From the NCBI GenBank assembly GCA_016748015.1, contig JAAOMT010000183.1, positions 351,144 to 368,318 of the forward strand: a stretch of 17,175 nucleotides of DNA, written 5' to 3'. The notes under the pieces were generated by a model, which saw nothing but the letters and a program-made list of their open reading frames with translations, ran no database searches and was not told the DNA's origin. The position numbers and the translations under genes were made by a program. Shown here in pieces: positions 1 to 9,270 of the stretch (its first letter is position 1; the number at the start of each line of letters is the position of its first letter). The stretch comes from Geosiphon pyriformis. Taxonomy: Eukaryota > Glomeromycota > Glomeromycetes > Archaeosporales > Geosiphonaceae.

Positions 1-1
1 T

Positions 2-496
2 TTCATGGTACCTGGACATACCAAATTTAAGTGTGATGGTAGTTTTGGATTGATTAAAAAGCTTTATCGAAAAACAACAGTAGATTGTGTGGATCACATT
101 GTTGAAGTTGTGAAAAAATCAAGTACAGCGGGATTAAACAAAGTTCAGTGCTATGAAAACGGCAAAGGCTTTCAATACTTAGATCTTAATTCCGTGTTGG
201 GAATTTTTTTTAAGAAATTGAGTGGTTTACAAAAGTATCAGCATTTTCTATTTGAAGCAGCTCAACCTGGAGTTGTCAAAGCCCAGCTGGTTGCTAATGG
301 TACTTATACTGAATTTAATTTGTTAAAAACTAAAAAAGCAAGTGTTTCTGAAATTACCAAAGAAATTAAGTCCTTTTCAATCCTAGTACTAACCCCTCCT
401 CCTTTGGATTACAGAAGGCAAGAATACCTTTATCACAATATTCGTCCATTTGTCCGGGATGAATTCAAAGATATCACTTGTCCAGAACCAATCTAA
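2..496 (+). CDS. C-terminal part of a DUF7869-like multicopy fungal protein, possibly transposon-derived (5' truncated by window)
   Basis: The frame is open from the window edge (TTC ATG GTA CCT reads F-M-V-P-G-H-T-K-F) to a TAA at 494-496, so the first ATG at 5 is probably internal and the gene begins upstream. Visible landmarks are PGHTKF at the left end, a motif IKKLYRKT shortly after, LYHNIRPFVRDEF near the end and a terminal CPEPI. This order resembles the end of a very large multicopy protein family in Glomeromycotina that is often annotated with DUF7869 and may come from transposons. That link is from memory of the family, not from a search. The 164 visible codons contain no Trp, so they cannot show which genetic code applies. 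There is no frameshift or stop, unlike the eroded relics elsewhere in the window. An AATAAATAAA stretch lies 12 bases after the stop. The next gene starts only 51 bases downstream and uses the Mollicutes code. Confidence 0.6.
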   Translation, partial: FMVPGHTKFKCDGSFGLIKKLYRKTTVDCVDHIVEVVKKSSTAGLNKVQCYENGKGFQYLDLNSVLGIFFKKLSGLQKYQHFLFEAAQPGVVKAQLVANGTYTEFNLLKTKKASVSEITKEIKSFSILVLTPPPLDYRRQEYLYHNIRPFVRDEFKDITCPEPI

Positions 497-507
497 TCTA
501 CACTGCC

Positions 508-518
508 AATAAATAAAA
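508..518 (+). promoter_or_regulatory. Possible polyadenylation signal after the DUF7869-like gene
   Basis: Two overlapping AATAAA hexamers (AATAAATAAA) begin 12 bases after the stop at 496. In a eukaryotic gene this would be a normal place for 3'-end formation. If real, it supports a nuclear origin for the sequence up to here. The surroundings are AT-rich, so chance occurrence is easy. Confidence 0.25.
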
Positions 519-547
519 CATATTTATATTACCAAAGCTGTAGAAAT

Positions 548-1537
548 ATGAATAATCAAAACAAAATTGATTCCCTTTACACTTTTATCAAAGAACAAGT
601 CAAACTCAGAGGGAAAAAATTAAAGATCATTGCTGATTGAGATGAATGTTTACAATCTAGTAAGCCTTTTTTATTGTGAGAAGTTGGTAAGAAGAAAATC
701 CCTTCTCCTGAATACTTTAAAAAGTTTTGAGAAAATTCCCAAATTGTTTATTCTACTACCCGTGGTTCTAGACTAAATGAAAAGGCATGAGAATATTCTT
801 ATGTTGACAAAGATGATCCAAATGAGAAAAAGAATATTGAAATGTTAGCTAATGGAACTTTAAAAAGAAGAATAAAAGCCAATCTAGAACCTCACTATAG
901 TAATCTTCCCAAATTCTATGACCGAACCTTTTATCTTTCATTAGCCCAAGAATTATTGCAGGCTTTAAAAGAAGAACTAATTAGTGAATTAGTGATTATC
1001 AGTGCTATGGTCAAAGGTCGGAAAAATGCTGGAAAAGGAAAGAAAGACAAAATAGTTAAAAATTTTGCTAATTTTTCTCAAAGCAGATTGGTTTTAATAG
1101 AAACAGTAATTCCAAAAAAAAGTGAAGAAGAAAGAGGGGATGGCTATAAACCTACTCGTTGAGATTATATTAAAGAAAATATCCCTGATTTTGATATTTT
1201 TATTGATGACAGTGAAATTATCATTGAGGAAACTAGAAAGCTCTTATCTGATAAAACTTATGTCATACCAAATTACAAATACAACCAAAATCTCCAAGCT
1301 CCCAATATCTATCATCTGACAACCAGTGTTAATGATTTAAAAAACAGTGATTTTGTTATTGCTACTTTAGAGATGAAAAATAATCAATTAAAGAAAAAAC
1401 TAAAATTTCTGCAAATACAAAAGAGAAGAGACAGTTGAGTTTTTTGGATGATAAGTAGTGAATCACAAATTTTTATCTTAGTCACTTTAGTAGTTAAAAT
1501 TATAATAGTACAGGAAAAAGGTTTTAGAAAGAACTAA
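548..1537 (+). CDS. Mollicutes-code (TGA = Trp) HAD-like hydrolase, probable endobacterial gene
   Basis: Read with translation table 4 this is one uninterrupted 329-residue frame from ATG 548 to TAA 1535-1537. It contains six in-frame TGA codons (638, 677, 728, 788, 1160, 1436; residues 31, 44, 61, 81, 205, 297), one TGG (residue 300) and no TAA or TAG before the end. In the standard code it breaks into fragments such as 842-1162. Motifs fit the HAD phosphatase superfamily. Motif I is KIIADWDEC with Asp30 and Asp32, motif II is LVIIS with Ser152, a Lys lies near 201 or 209, and motif IV is FDIFIDDSE with Asp220-Asp221. A helical cap-like insert lies between motifs I and II. The C-terminus (about 285-329) is Lys-rich and then hydrophobic, and may be a membrane tail or a read-through at a junction. 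There is no clear Shine-Dalgarno; TATATT at 525-530 could be a -10 box. In a fungal nucleus it could not be translated in full. The substrate is unknown. Confidence 0.72.
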
Positions 1538-1579
1538 AAAACTATGAGCAAAACAATGACAAAGATCAAATCAAACCAT

Positions 1580-3060
1580 TATTTTTTATTCTTCTTGATA
1601 AATTTCATAATAATAAGTAATTTTTTCTTGATTTAAATATTTCTGGAAAACTTTAGTATTATTAATTTTAAAAACATATGAAGCAATATTTTTTCTTGAG
1701 CTTTCTTTAGAATGCTTTTAATAGTGCTGTAATTCTTGAATTCTATAATGAATTTAATGTAAATTAGTTTCATATATTTTATTTTTATATAAAAATAATC
1801 CTATATTAATCTTGTTATAATTTATATTCATCACATTTTGGTATAATAAAATGAATATTAAAATTAACAAGTTCATAAGTTATAAATGAGCACTATTTTT
1901 ATGTCATCTAATAGAATATTTAGTTTGTTTAATTTTATTGTAGTATGCTCTATATAAAAAAAAATTTTGAAATTAGTTATAATATACTTAGACAATATCA
2001 ATATATTTTTTAAAACATTCAATAATTACTTGCTCTATTTTCAACAAATTTTTGATTACTTTTGAAGCATTAAACTAAAACTTAATCCAGACAAATGCTT
2101 CTTTAGAAAGATTAAACTAAAATTTTTGAAACACATAATAGCTAAAAACAGAATAAAACCAAATTTTAACATGGTTTAAAAAGTCAAAAACTTTTCAGTT
2201 TTGACCAATCTATGAAAATTAAGAGGATTCTTAGTTTTAGTTAAATACTATTGCAGATTTGTTAAAGGTTTTTTGAATATCACAAAACCACTTTATTATC
2301 TGTTATCAAAACATGTTCCATACTTATAGAAAAAAAAACAGCAAAAGATTTTTAATTATCTTAAACAACACTTAATAAAACACCAATATTGATTTATTTA
2401 GACTTTAATAAATGCTTTATTGTTATTACAGATGTCTTAAAAAATGCACTGAGAGCCATTTTGTTACAAATCAGACTAGATAATTGAAAACATCTAATTG
2501 TCTATGCCAATTACAGTACCAATATAGTAGAAAAAATATACAGCATAACAAATTTGGAATGTTTTATTATTTATTAAGCAGTACAAAATTAGAAACACTA
2601 TTTTTACTAATTATTTAATCTATATACAGATTACAAAAAACTTATTTAATTACTTAACAAGCTACAATTAGAAAAAAAATATGCACAATAAAATACTTAT
2701 TTGTAATAATTTCTTTACAAAGTACATTATAAAAAAAGAGCCAAGAATACCAATGCTAACAGTTTGTCAAGAATAATACAAATCTAACTCTGAATTTATA
2801 AACACAACCATTTATCAGCAATTATATCAGTATCTATTAATACTGCAGTTTAAGAAGAAATTATTTTAACAAAAACAAAATATTATACAAAAACAAGCTT
2901 GTAATTACTTTATTCAAAACAATTAATTATATCATTAAAAATACCAAAACTGTACTATCTTACAACAAATTATAAAAAACAATAAAAGAAAAACTGTTTT
3001 GCATAAGATGTATTTTAATTCAATTGCAAAAAACTTCAACAAAGACACTACTATAAAAAA
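1580..3060 (+). mobile_element. Decayed Ty3/gypsy retrotransposon pol remnant (reverse transcriptase and RNase H)
   Basis: Conceptual translation gives recognisable pol blocks. A degraded LDKFHNNK block near 1595 and AFNSAVILEFY near 1710 correspond to the first RT blocks. The RT active-site block VIIYLDNINIF is at 1976-2008, where YLDD has become YLDN. LKLNPDKCFFRK (about 2072) and RGFL...YYCRFVKGF...TKPLYYLL (2220-2310) follow. After a one-base frame change near 2390 come the RNase H block FIVITD with its Asp at 2431, TNLECFIIY, and VHYKKRAKNTNANSLSR ending at 2775. About 130 codons in the first frame carry four stops and about 128 in the second carry eight. The stops fall where Trp, Arg or Gln is expected, and DNWKHP has become DN-stop-KHL, all consistent with C-to-T or G-to-A change. 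A weak integrase-linker resemblance continues to about 3060. No gag, intact integrase or LTR pair was found. The element cannot be active. Confidence 0.75.
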
Positions 3061-4490
3061 AATAATAAATGTAAAATGAAAAAATTGTGTTTAATATGTC
3101 TAAATATCAAATTATTAATAAAATAGTAATTTAGATAAATATTTTTTGTAATATATCTTCCACTATATTATTACATCTATTTTTTTATTGGCTATTTTTT
3201 TAAAAATATAATAATTAATTTTTATTAAGTTATTTTTTCTTATTATTGTCAAAGTCTGCTTCTAATATAGATTATGTAATTAATACTATAATATTATTAA
3301 AATTGTCATTCAACAAAAAACTGTTATTTGATATTAGTATAATATCTAATGTGTACTTTATTTTAAAAAAGTATGTATTCTAAAGATTTATTTATCATGT
3401 GAGAATTGGAAAATAAAACTGTTTGAATAAATTAATAACTTATAATTCTTTTATTTTATTAATATTGTCATCTGAAAATTTTTTTTTTTTAAATAATAGA
3501 ATTTTTTTCTTGAATCTAATGCAGTATAGAGCATTATAGTTGTATTTGTTTTAGAGTAATATTCAACCAACTTTTCTTTTGCTGTCTTAATTACTATAAC
3601 AATTAATAAATCTAATATTAAATATGTTAAATGAATAACTAAATAAATAAATACAATCAAAATTATAATGTTTTATCAGATTTATTATTATCAACCATGT
3701 TTTTAACATGATTAAGAATGATATTAAAAAAGAGAATAATTAAGAAAGCAGTATTATTTAAACTGGCTGACATTTTAATTATAATATCTTTAAATAATTC
3801 AAAAAATTTAGCAATTTTATTAAAAATAGCTTACTAATTATGTGAAATGACATATTAATAGAAGTCAATATAAGTGCTAGTAAAAATGTTTAATGCTTAT
3901 AAATTTATAGTCAAAATTTTTATATTTAAAATATATGGAATCAAAAATTAACAACTTGCTAATTTAAGAGATAATCTATTCTTAACTATGTTGTAAGTAG
4001 AATTCCATTAGATAGAACAATCCAGAATGAGTTTACAGTATTTAATTTAACATGTATTACAAGCGTATTCAAGAAACTTAAAACATTGGAATAAAATAAA
4101 GATTGCAAAGTTAAGTTCTTTAATCTTAAATTTATACAAAGTTTACATTAAAAAATTTTAGGTAAATATATTTAGTTTGGGTTTTTAACAAATACTTTGA
4201 AAACATTATTGTTTATTTTATTTAGAGCCATCTGTATTGTCAAGTTTAGAATATAATCAAAGCATCAAAACAAAAGTTTTTTAAGTTCTATTGAATGTTT
4301 TTTTCTTTTAATTTTTTTATTAACATTTTTATAATAATACTATTATTTGTGGTATTATCAAAGATAATAACAAAAAGCTTCAAAAAAAATTAAATTATAA
4401 CTAATAAAATTAATAGTAAACTCATATAAAAAAAAGATAAATGTAACTTTTTCTTAAACTTCTTTTTTAATTTTTTTGGCTGAAAATTTG
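3061..4490. other. AT-rich stretch with no recognisable gene
   Basis: Six-frame reading shows only short, low-complexity frames rich in Ile, Asn, Lys and Leu. A 69-codon minus-strand frame at 3451-3660 has no motif and a composition expected of AT-rich DNA. This may be the further decayed 3' half of the retroelement, but I see no integrase HHCC or DDE landmark. Confidence 0.5.
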
Positions 4491-4496
4491 GCTTAA

Positions 4497-4593
4497 AACA
4501 ATAATAAAAACCACTTAAGCTAATATTAAGAAAACATAATTTTCAATAATATAAACACTGTAGTAACTTTGAGTCTCAAATAATGCCAATACC
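4497..4593 (+). repeat. Copy 1 of a 97-base duplicated sequence
   Basis: This sequence recurs at 4610-4707 with a one-base insertion. Of 20 substitutions between the copies I counted 19 transitions and one transversion. Neither copy encodes a recognisable protein. Confidence 0.85.
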
Positions 4594-4609
4594 AAAAATT
4601 CAGTTCTGG

Positions 4610-4707
4610 AACAATGATAAAAACCAACTTAAGCCAACATTGAGAAAATGCAATTTTTGATAATATAGACACTATGATAACTTTAAGTCTTAAATGATAC
4701 TAATATA
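4610..4707 (+). repeat. Copy 2 of the 97-base duplicated sequence
   Basis: Direct copy of 4497-4593 at a spacing of 113 bases, separated by a 16-base linker (4594-4609). Differences are mostly TG/TA and CA/TA alternatives. Two sites read CA in one copy and TG in the other, as expected when an ancestral CG decays on opposite strands. Confidence 0.85.
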
Positions 4708-4735
4708 CAGCATAGTATGTTAATCTCATTATTGG

Positions 4736-4868
4736 CTATTGATTAATCCAAATTCATGTAAAAATATATGTACATATCTTTGATATAATTTTTTAATTTT
4801 TTAATACTTTAAAAAATTCATTTGCAATATTTATTTCATTATGTTATCTATTCATTAATCCAAATTCA
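4736..4868 (+). repeat. Pair of 21-base direct repeats 112 bases apart
   Basis: CTATTgATTAATCCAAATTCA at 4736-4756 recurs at 4848-4868 with a single G/C difference (20 of 21 identical). The spacing nearly equals that of the 97-base duplication just upstream. The sequence between the copies is plain AT-rich DNA. It could be the edges of a small insertion or part of an eroded tandem array. Confidence 0.7.
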
Positions 4869-4869
4869 A

Positions 4870-6060
4870 TTATTGTTTATTAAAGATCTCAATTGTTATT
4901 AATATAATAAGCAGTAATGGAAACAAAGGCTTTGTTATTGAAAGTTGTCCAGAGATTTGATGTAAAAAAAATTTTGGACTTAATAATATTTAAGTATGCC
5001 TATTATGTTATAAGTATAGGTAAAAAAAAGAGACATTTTATAATAAATGTAGTGCTTACTCTTAATTTTTGTCTATCCAAGACATAAAGTTCTATTACTC
5101 TATTCTTAATTGCATCAACACAAACAGATTGAGAAATAGAGTTTAAATATTGGAATATTTTGATTAATTAAAGGTTTTCTACTATAAGAAGTGATTACAT
5201 GTGATTGATAAGCTAAATAGTAATCATGTCACAAAGTTTTTTATTATCAACATCAATAGCAGTTACTACAAAAAGTTAAAGCAGTTTTCTAGTTAAATTG
5301 GCCAAAAATTATAATAAAAAATAGCAATTTCACCCATCAAAACATTTTTTCAATTAACTTGCAATTTTTCTAGACATTTTGTCTTTTTTTATAATATTTT
5401 TCTATTGTAACATATACTGTCCAGTGAGAAGCCTCTAAATAGCGTTATAAGGGTTTAGTAATGCCTGTAGTTCTACAAGAAAATGGTTTATGCACACATT
5501 TTGAGACTGTTGTTACCAGTAGAATTTTAGCCATTAAATAACATGAAATTACCCTTATAATTTTCATCATTAATTAGCACATATTAATATCATCAAATTA
5601 CACAATACTCCGAACTATGTAACATTCAAGAAATCACCGAAATTTGTAGAAATTTGTAGAAATAATAAATAGCTCACTGAAATAACTTGTAGTTTGTCAA
5701 AATGTATCTTTAGGTCGTCAAAATTATAGCAAAGAGAAAAGTTCAAGTTCAAAGACTAGTACTACAACAAGTTGTATAAAAGAAGAGCTTCTCTCTTCGA
5801 GAAAATATATCTTACATTAGATTTATATTCATTAGAATCATCCTTAAGAAATAAAGATAAAAATATTCGAAAAACCAATCTCTTAAATCATTCCCACTTG
5901 AAAATTCCCAAAAACTCAACTAAAATTTTGAAATTGATTAGCTACAAATTTCAGTGATCCATTAGTGACTTCAGGCCTGGATAGAAAACAATTCCCTTGA
6001 TAACATTTCATTTCATTTACATTTCTTTTATCTTTCTCCCAATTCTGTATTATAATCATT
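4870..6060. other. Intergenic stretch, no supported gene
   Basis: No frame with recognisable motifs. The only small structure is a 10-base tandem duplication (AAATTTGTAG twice) around 5640-5663. An open frame at 5772-5957 (61 codons) has no motif, upstream context or splice support, so I do not call it a gene. Confidence 0.45.
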
Positions 6061-6062
6061 AG

Positions 6063-6300
6063 GGTAGCCTACAGACAAGATCCCTGTAGAAGAGTTGACT
6101 TTCATAGCAAAGTAACTACACATTTTAGTGAGCTTCCAGATGAGCAATTCTTGGGAAAGAGTTGACGTTTACTACAACATAACTACATAAAGTAACTGGC
6201 ATGGAATTGGCCATTCCACTTATAAGCCCAGCAGTTCAAATTATAGGAGATAATTTGAAGAGAAATTCAGTTATCGGAGGTTCACTAGCTTCCAAAAAAC
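6063..6300 (+). other. Unassigned coding-like island upstream of the adhesin-like gene
   Basis: This stretch is less AT-rich than its surroundings and holds two partly open, protein-like frames. One reads through PCRRVDFHSKVTTHFSELP to a stop near 6166-6168. The other, after a stop at 6180-6182, gives VTGMELAIPLISPAVQIIGD and continues KRNSVIGGSLASKKHEF to a stop near 6327, with an ATG at 6201. A loose direct repeat (AGAGTTGACtTT... near 6092 and AGAGTTGACgTT... near 6159) is also present. The second frame overlaps the adhesin gene start at 6301 in another frame. I do not recognise a family. It may be debris of a gene, or the 5' region of the neighbour. Confidence 0.3.
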
Positions 6301-7925
6301 ATGAATTCACAACAAACAGACATTAACAACATTCAAGAAAAGAGACCAAAAACCTTCGGTAACACTGTATATTTAGCTGTTTTTTTTTCTTTTGTCCACT
6401 CAAACTTATCAAAATAGTCCTATACTTTATTCTGAAAACTAGATTTACCAAATATATTAATATTCGGACTATTTGAGTTATCAAATTCCATTATTTTAAA
6501 TTTTGAATCTTTGGTAACATTGGATAATGTTGACAATGAATTCATTTTGGTAAGTTGGAGAGTAGAGTTGTTATACATACATAGTTTTATATACTTCTTT
6601 AACTGATAATCATATTAAAAAAGTATAATCAGTTTTTAACAGTCTTTTTATACAGATTCCGCTTTTGATTCTTCACAACCAATGCAATAGTTTGAAGGCT
6701 TCTAATGGCCTGTAACTCGTTTCATTTACGATCCATTAATATTCAAGGACTTGGATATTAATGCATTTGGTAGTAATTATATTGTAAGTCTCAATAAACA
6801 CAATCTCTTTCAATATGAAAAAAATTAATATTTTTAAGTAAATTCTATTGCTTTTTTGATTAGAGCGGAAATGTTTTTATTTACCAAAATAAATCGATTG
6901 CACTTCAAAAAAAGGCCCTCAAACATACACTCTCTCAAGGTAGAGATACACAGAAATTAAATTTTGTAAGTAAATTTTATTAAACGTATTTAAGTATTAA
7001 CTAAATAAGACTTTTAAATAATGCTTACACAAGTATTTGCCAAGTGTTTCGGACTTTTGGAACGCGTGTTTTAATATAGATACATTAATAGGTAGATGTG
7101 CAAGCATTAACATAGACATTCTTCTTCCAAATGAGCTAAAAGACCCTCAGAACACAATAATAAATTTAGAAATTAAAAATTTTAATGTGAATATCATGGA
7201 AAACCTTGCAATTTATAATAATGCTGGACTAAATATTAAGGCAATTAATGGAAATATCAAGGTTTATGTAAGTATTAAAAATTTTGTGGTAAATTATTAG
7301 AATTCGCTCTCTAACTAATGACTTAATTAAATAAGGATTTATCAGCTCGTTCGGTCTCTTTATCAATAGAGGAAGGTGGTCATATAACTGGAAGCATCGC
7401 TGAAATCCAAAATGAACTATACGTAAGCAATAGCGAAGAAAATTCTATTAGCCTTATTATTAAATCCATTACTGGTAAAGAATCCCCTAGAATAACAGCT
7501 AAAACAGAGAGAGGAGGTTTATCGTTGATTTTTGTAAGTGATATTCCATTTTTATAAAATTATTTTACATGTTCCTCATAATTAATATTTAAAATCCTTT
7601 GTAGGATAACCATACTTTTTCGGGTATATACAATCTAACCACAAAAGAGGGTGATATTTTTATCAAATATCCAGATTCCATAAGTTTTCAAAAGCAAGAT
7701 ACCAATAGAACATTTGGAACTCTTGATACTATAGGGATTAAAATTTTAGATTCAAGCCTAATTGCAAATTCGACTAGTGGGGCTATAAAATTGGGTTTTA
7801 ATCTCTTAGAATTATTATATTTTATATTATATTTTTATTTTGTTTTATATGAATATTTTTTCTATATTGCTATCATTGTAAATCTTTTGGCTTTCAAACT
7901 ATCTATTAGCTTTTTAAAATTTTAG
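6301..7925 (+). CDS. Spliced gene for a DUF4097/adhesin-like beta-repeat protein
   Basis: The clean part is exons 6864-6965, 7034-7267, 7336-7533 and 7605-7925, all joined in phase 0 across introns of 68-71 bases with GTAAGT donors, ending at TAG 7923-7925. The product has short alternating beta-strand units with Gly turns: NIKAINGNIKV, then SIEEGGHITGSIAEI, ERGGLSLIF and TTKEGDIFIKY. This is the pattern of DUF4097-type putative adhesins. The 5' end is less certain. ATG 6301 opens MNSQQTDINNIQEKRPKTF. Two stops (6415, 6433) vanish if 6359-6442 is an intron, which rejoins frame as DLPNILIF up to the GTAAGT donor at 6550. The next exon is either 6748-6783 (fully open; total 351 residues) or 6656-6783, which needs a one-base shift after SNGL at about 6713 to reach VTRFIYDPLIFKDL. 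The C-terminal 45 residues are hydrophobic and aromatic, a possible membrane anchor. The ligand is unknown. Confidence 0.62.
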
Positions 7926-8230
7926 AATTAGTTAGGTATTTAAAGAAACTATTAGAATTCGCTTCAGTTTCAATGAAAATATACATTTATTAACTATATA
8001 AAGATATAGAACTAAATTTTACTTTTTGAATATAATGTTACAAAAGATATTTTAATCTTTCTCTTTTTATTTTCAAACCTATTAACAAGAAAGGCAGAAA
8101 TTGTATTTTATAATAGATTTTCAAAGAAAATATCTAATATAAAAACCAAAAGTGGTTAGATTCTATAACTATTAACATATTCTATTAACTAATTAGAAAG
8201 CTAACTCATTTTAAGCAATATTATTAATAA
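7926..8230. other. AT-rich spacer
   Basis: No gene seen. A 13-base match (ATTAGAATTCGCT) to the intron region near 7299 occurs near 7951; it may be chance or a small duplication. Confidence 0.4.
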
Positions 8231-8380
8231 ATATTCCTAGTTCTCAGGAAACCAAGTTTAAAATTGAAATTGGAAATCAAGGACAATCTGCACACATTTG
8301 CCGACGTTGATTCCGAAAACCTCAAGCTCTTGAAGCGAAAGCCAAACGCTGAAAATCCTTTATTAAATCAATTTTCGTGA
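8231..8380 (+). pseudogene. Crinkler (CRN)-header-like fragment
   Basis: A 50-codon open stretch, closed by TAA upstream (8228-8230) and ended by TGA at 8378-8380, reads LKLKLEIKDN, then TFADVDSENLKLLKRK and NAENPLLNQFS. This matches the layout of the ubiquitin-like Crinkler header: a basic helix with VGxLKxxIK character, then F-x-D-V-D-A-x-x-L-x-L-W-K. The diagnostic Trp of LWK is Leu here (KLLK). There is no ATG in frame and no N-terminal beta strand. The rest of a CRN protein does not follow, because the next 850 bases are nearly pure AT. It is less AT-rich than its surroundings, as expected of former coding sequence. Crinklers are expanded in Glomeromycotina and oomycetes. Read as a relic exon or a fragment copied here; the family call is by eye. 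Confidence 0.4.
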
Positions 8381-9250
8381 TGTAAAAAAAGAAAAAAAGG
8401 GATTTCAAATTTTGTTTGACCTTATGTATATAAAGAGATTAAGATCTGTAAGAAAAAGTAATGTTTATTTGATAAACAATTGAACTGAAATATTATATTT
8501 TTTAATACATAAAAGATCTAGCAACTATAAATAAAAATAAATAGTCCTGAGGCAGTTCTATTGTAATGTAAAGAAGCAGGTAAAATACTAAGTTTCAAGA
8601 TTAAAAGCATCGATTTATACAACGTTTTTGTCTACTATAAAAATAAAATAAAATTTTTTATCAGCTAACAATAAAATTAGAAAAAAAAAGATTGATATAA
8701 ACATTGTTTAATATAAAAAACTTTTGAAATTGTTTGTTTACAAAATTGAATCATTATTTTTTAAAACATATTAATTTCGTTTTTATTAAATGATATTTAA
8801 AAGAAATTATAATATTTTGATTAATTTTTAATATAAATCTGAAATATTATTTCAATTGATCATGTTTTTAAAATAATAAATAAAATATCTTTTTACTTTA
8901 TTAAATTTACATGGTTTTTATAAACATAAAAAAGATTATATTATTTTCGTTTTTATATTAATTTTTCAACAACAATTTGTTATTATATATTTTTGTTTTG
9001 TTAATTTTAATATTAACAATTTTTTATTGTACATTATTTTATTAATAATTAATTTGATAAAATATAAATAACCAAAAAATTGATTAATATTATTGCCATT
9101 TTTTTTATATTTCAAATTAAAAAATTTAAATTTATTTATATATTAATAAAAAATTTTTTTTAAATTATTTTAAGCTTGAAGAGCTATTTTTTTGATAATT
9201 TAATTTAAAAAAAAGCAGTATTTAAATGATTATTTTTATAGCCAATTTTT
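8381..9250. other. Extremely AT-rich stretch without genes
   Basis: Long runs of A and T and no frames of protein-like composition. Its right edge ends in a T-run and CTAAT-TAG that look like a splice acceptor for the exon at 9271. Part of it could therefore be intron, but no matching upstream exon was found. Confidence 0.45.
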
Positions 9251-9270
9251 GTTTTTTTTTTCCTAATTAG

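Noticed and set aside
842-1162. Standalone 106-codon standard-code gene
   Set aside because: It is the middle part of the table-4 gene 548-1537, cut off only because TGA was read as stop.
1122-1319. 65-codon frame
   Set aside because: Out-of-frame shadow of the TGA-Trp gene, hydrophobic by composition.
3451-3660. 69-codon minus-strand frame
   Set aside because: No motif; Ile/Leu/Lys-rich composition expected from AT-rich DNA.
5772-5957. 61-codon plus-strand frame
   Set aside because: No motif, no splice or promoter support.
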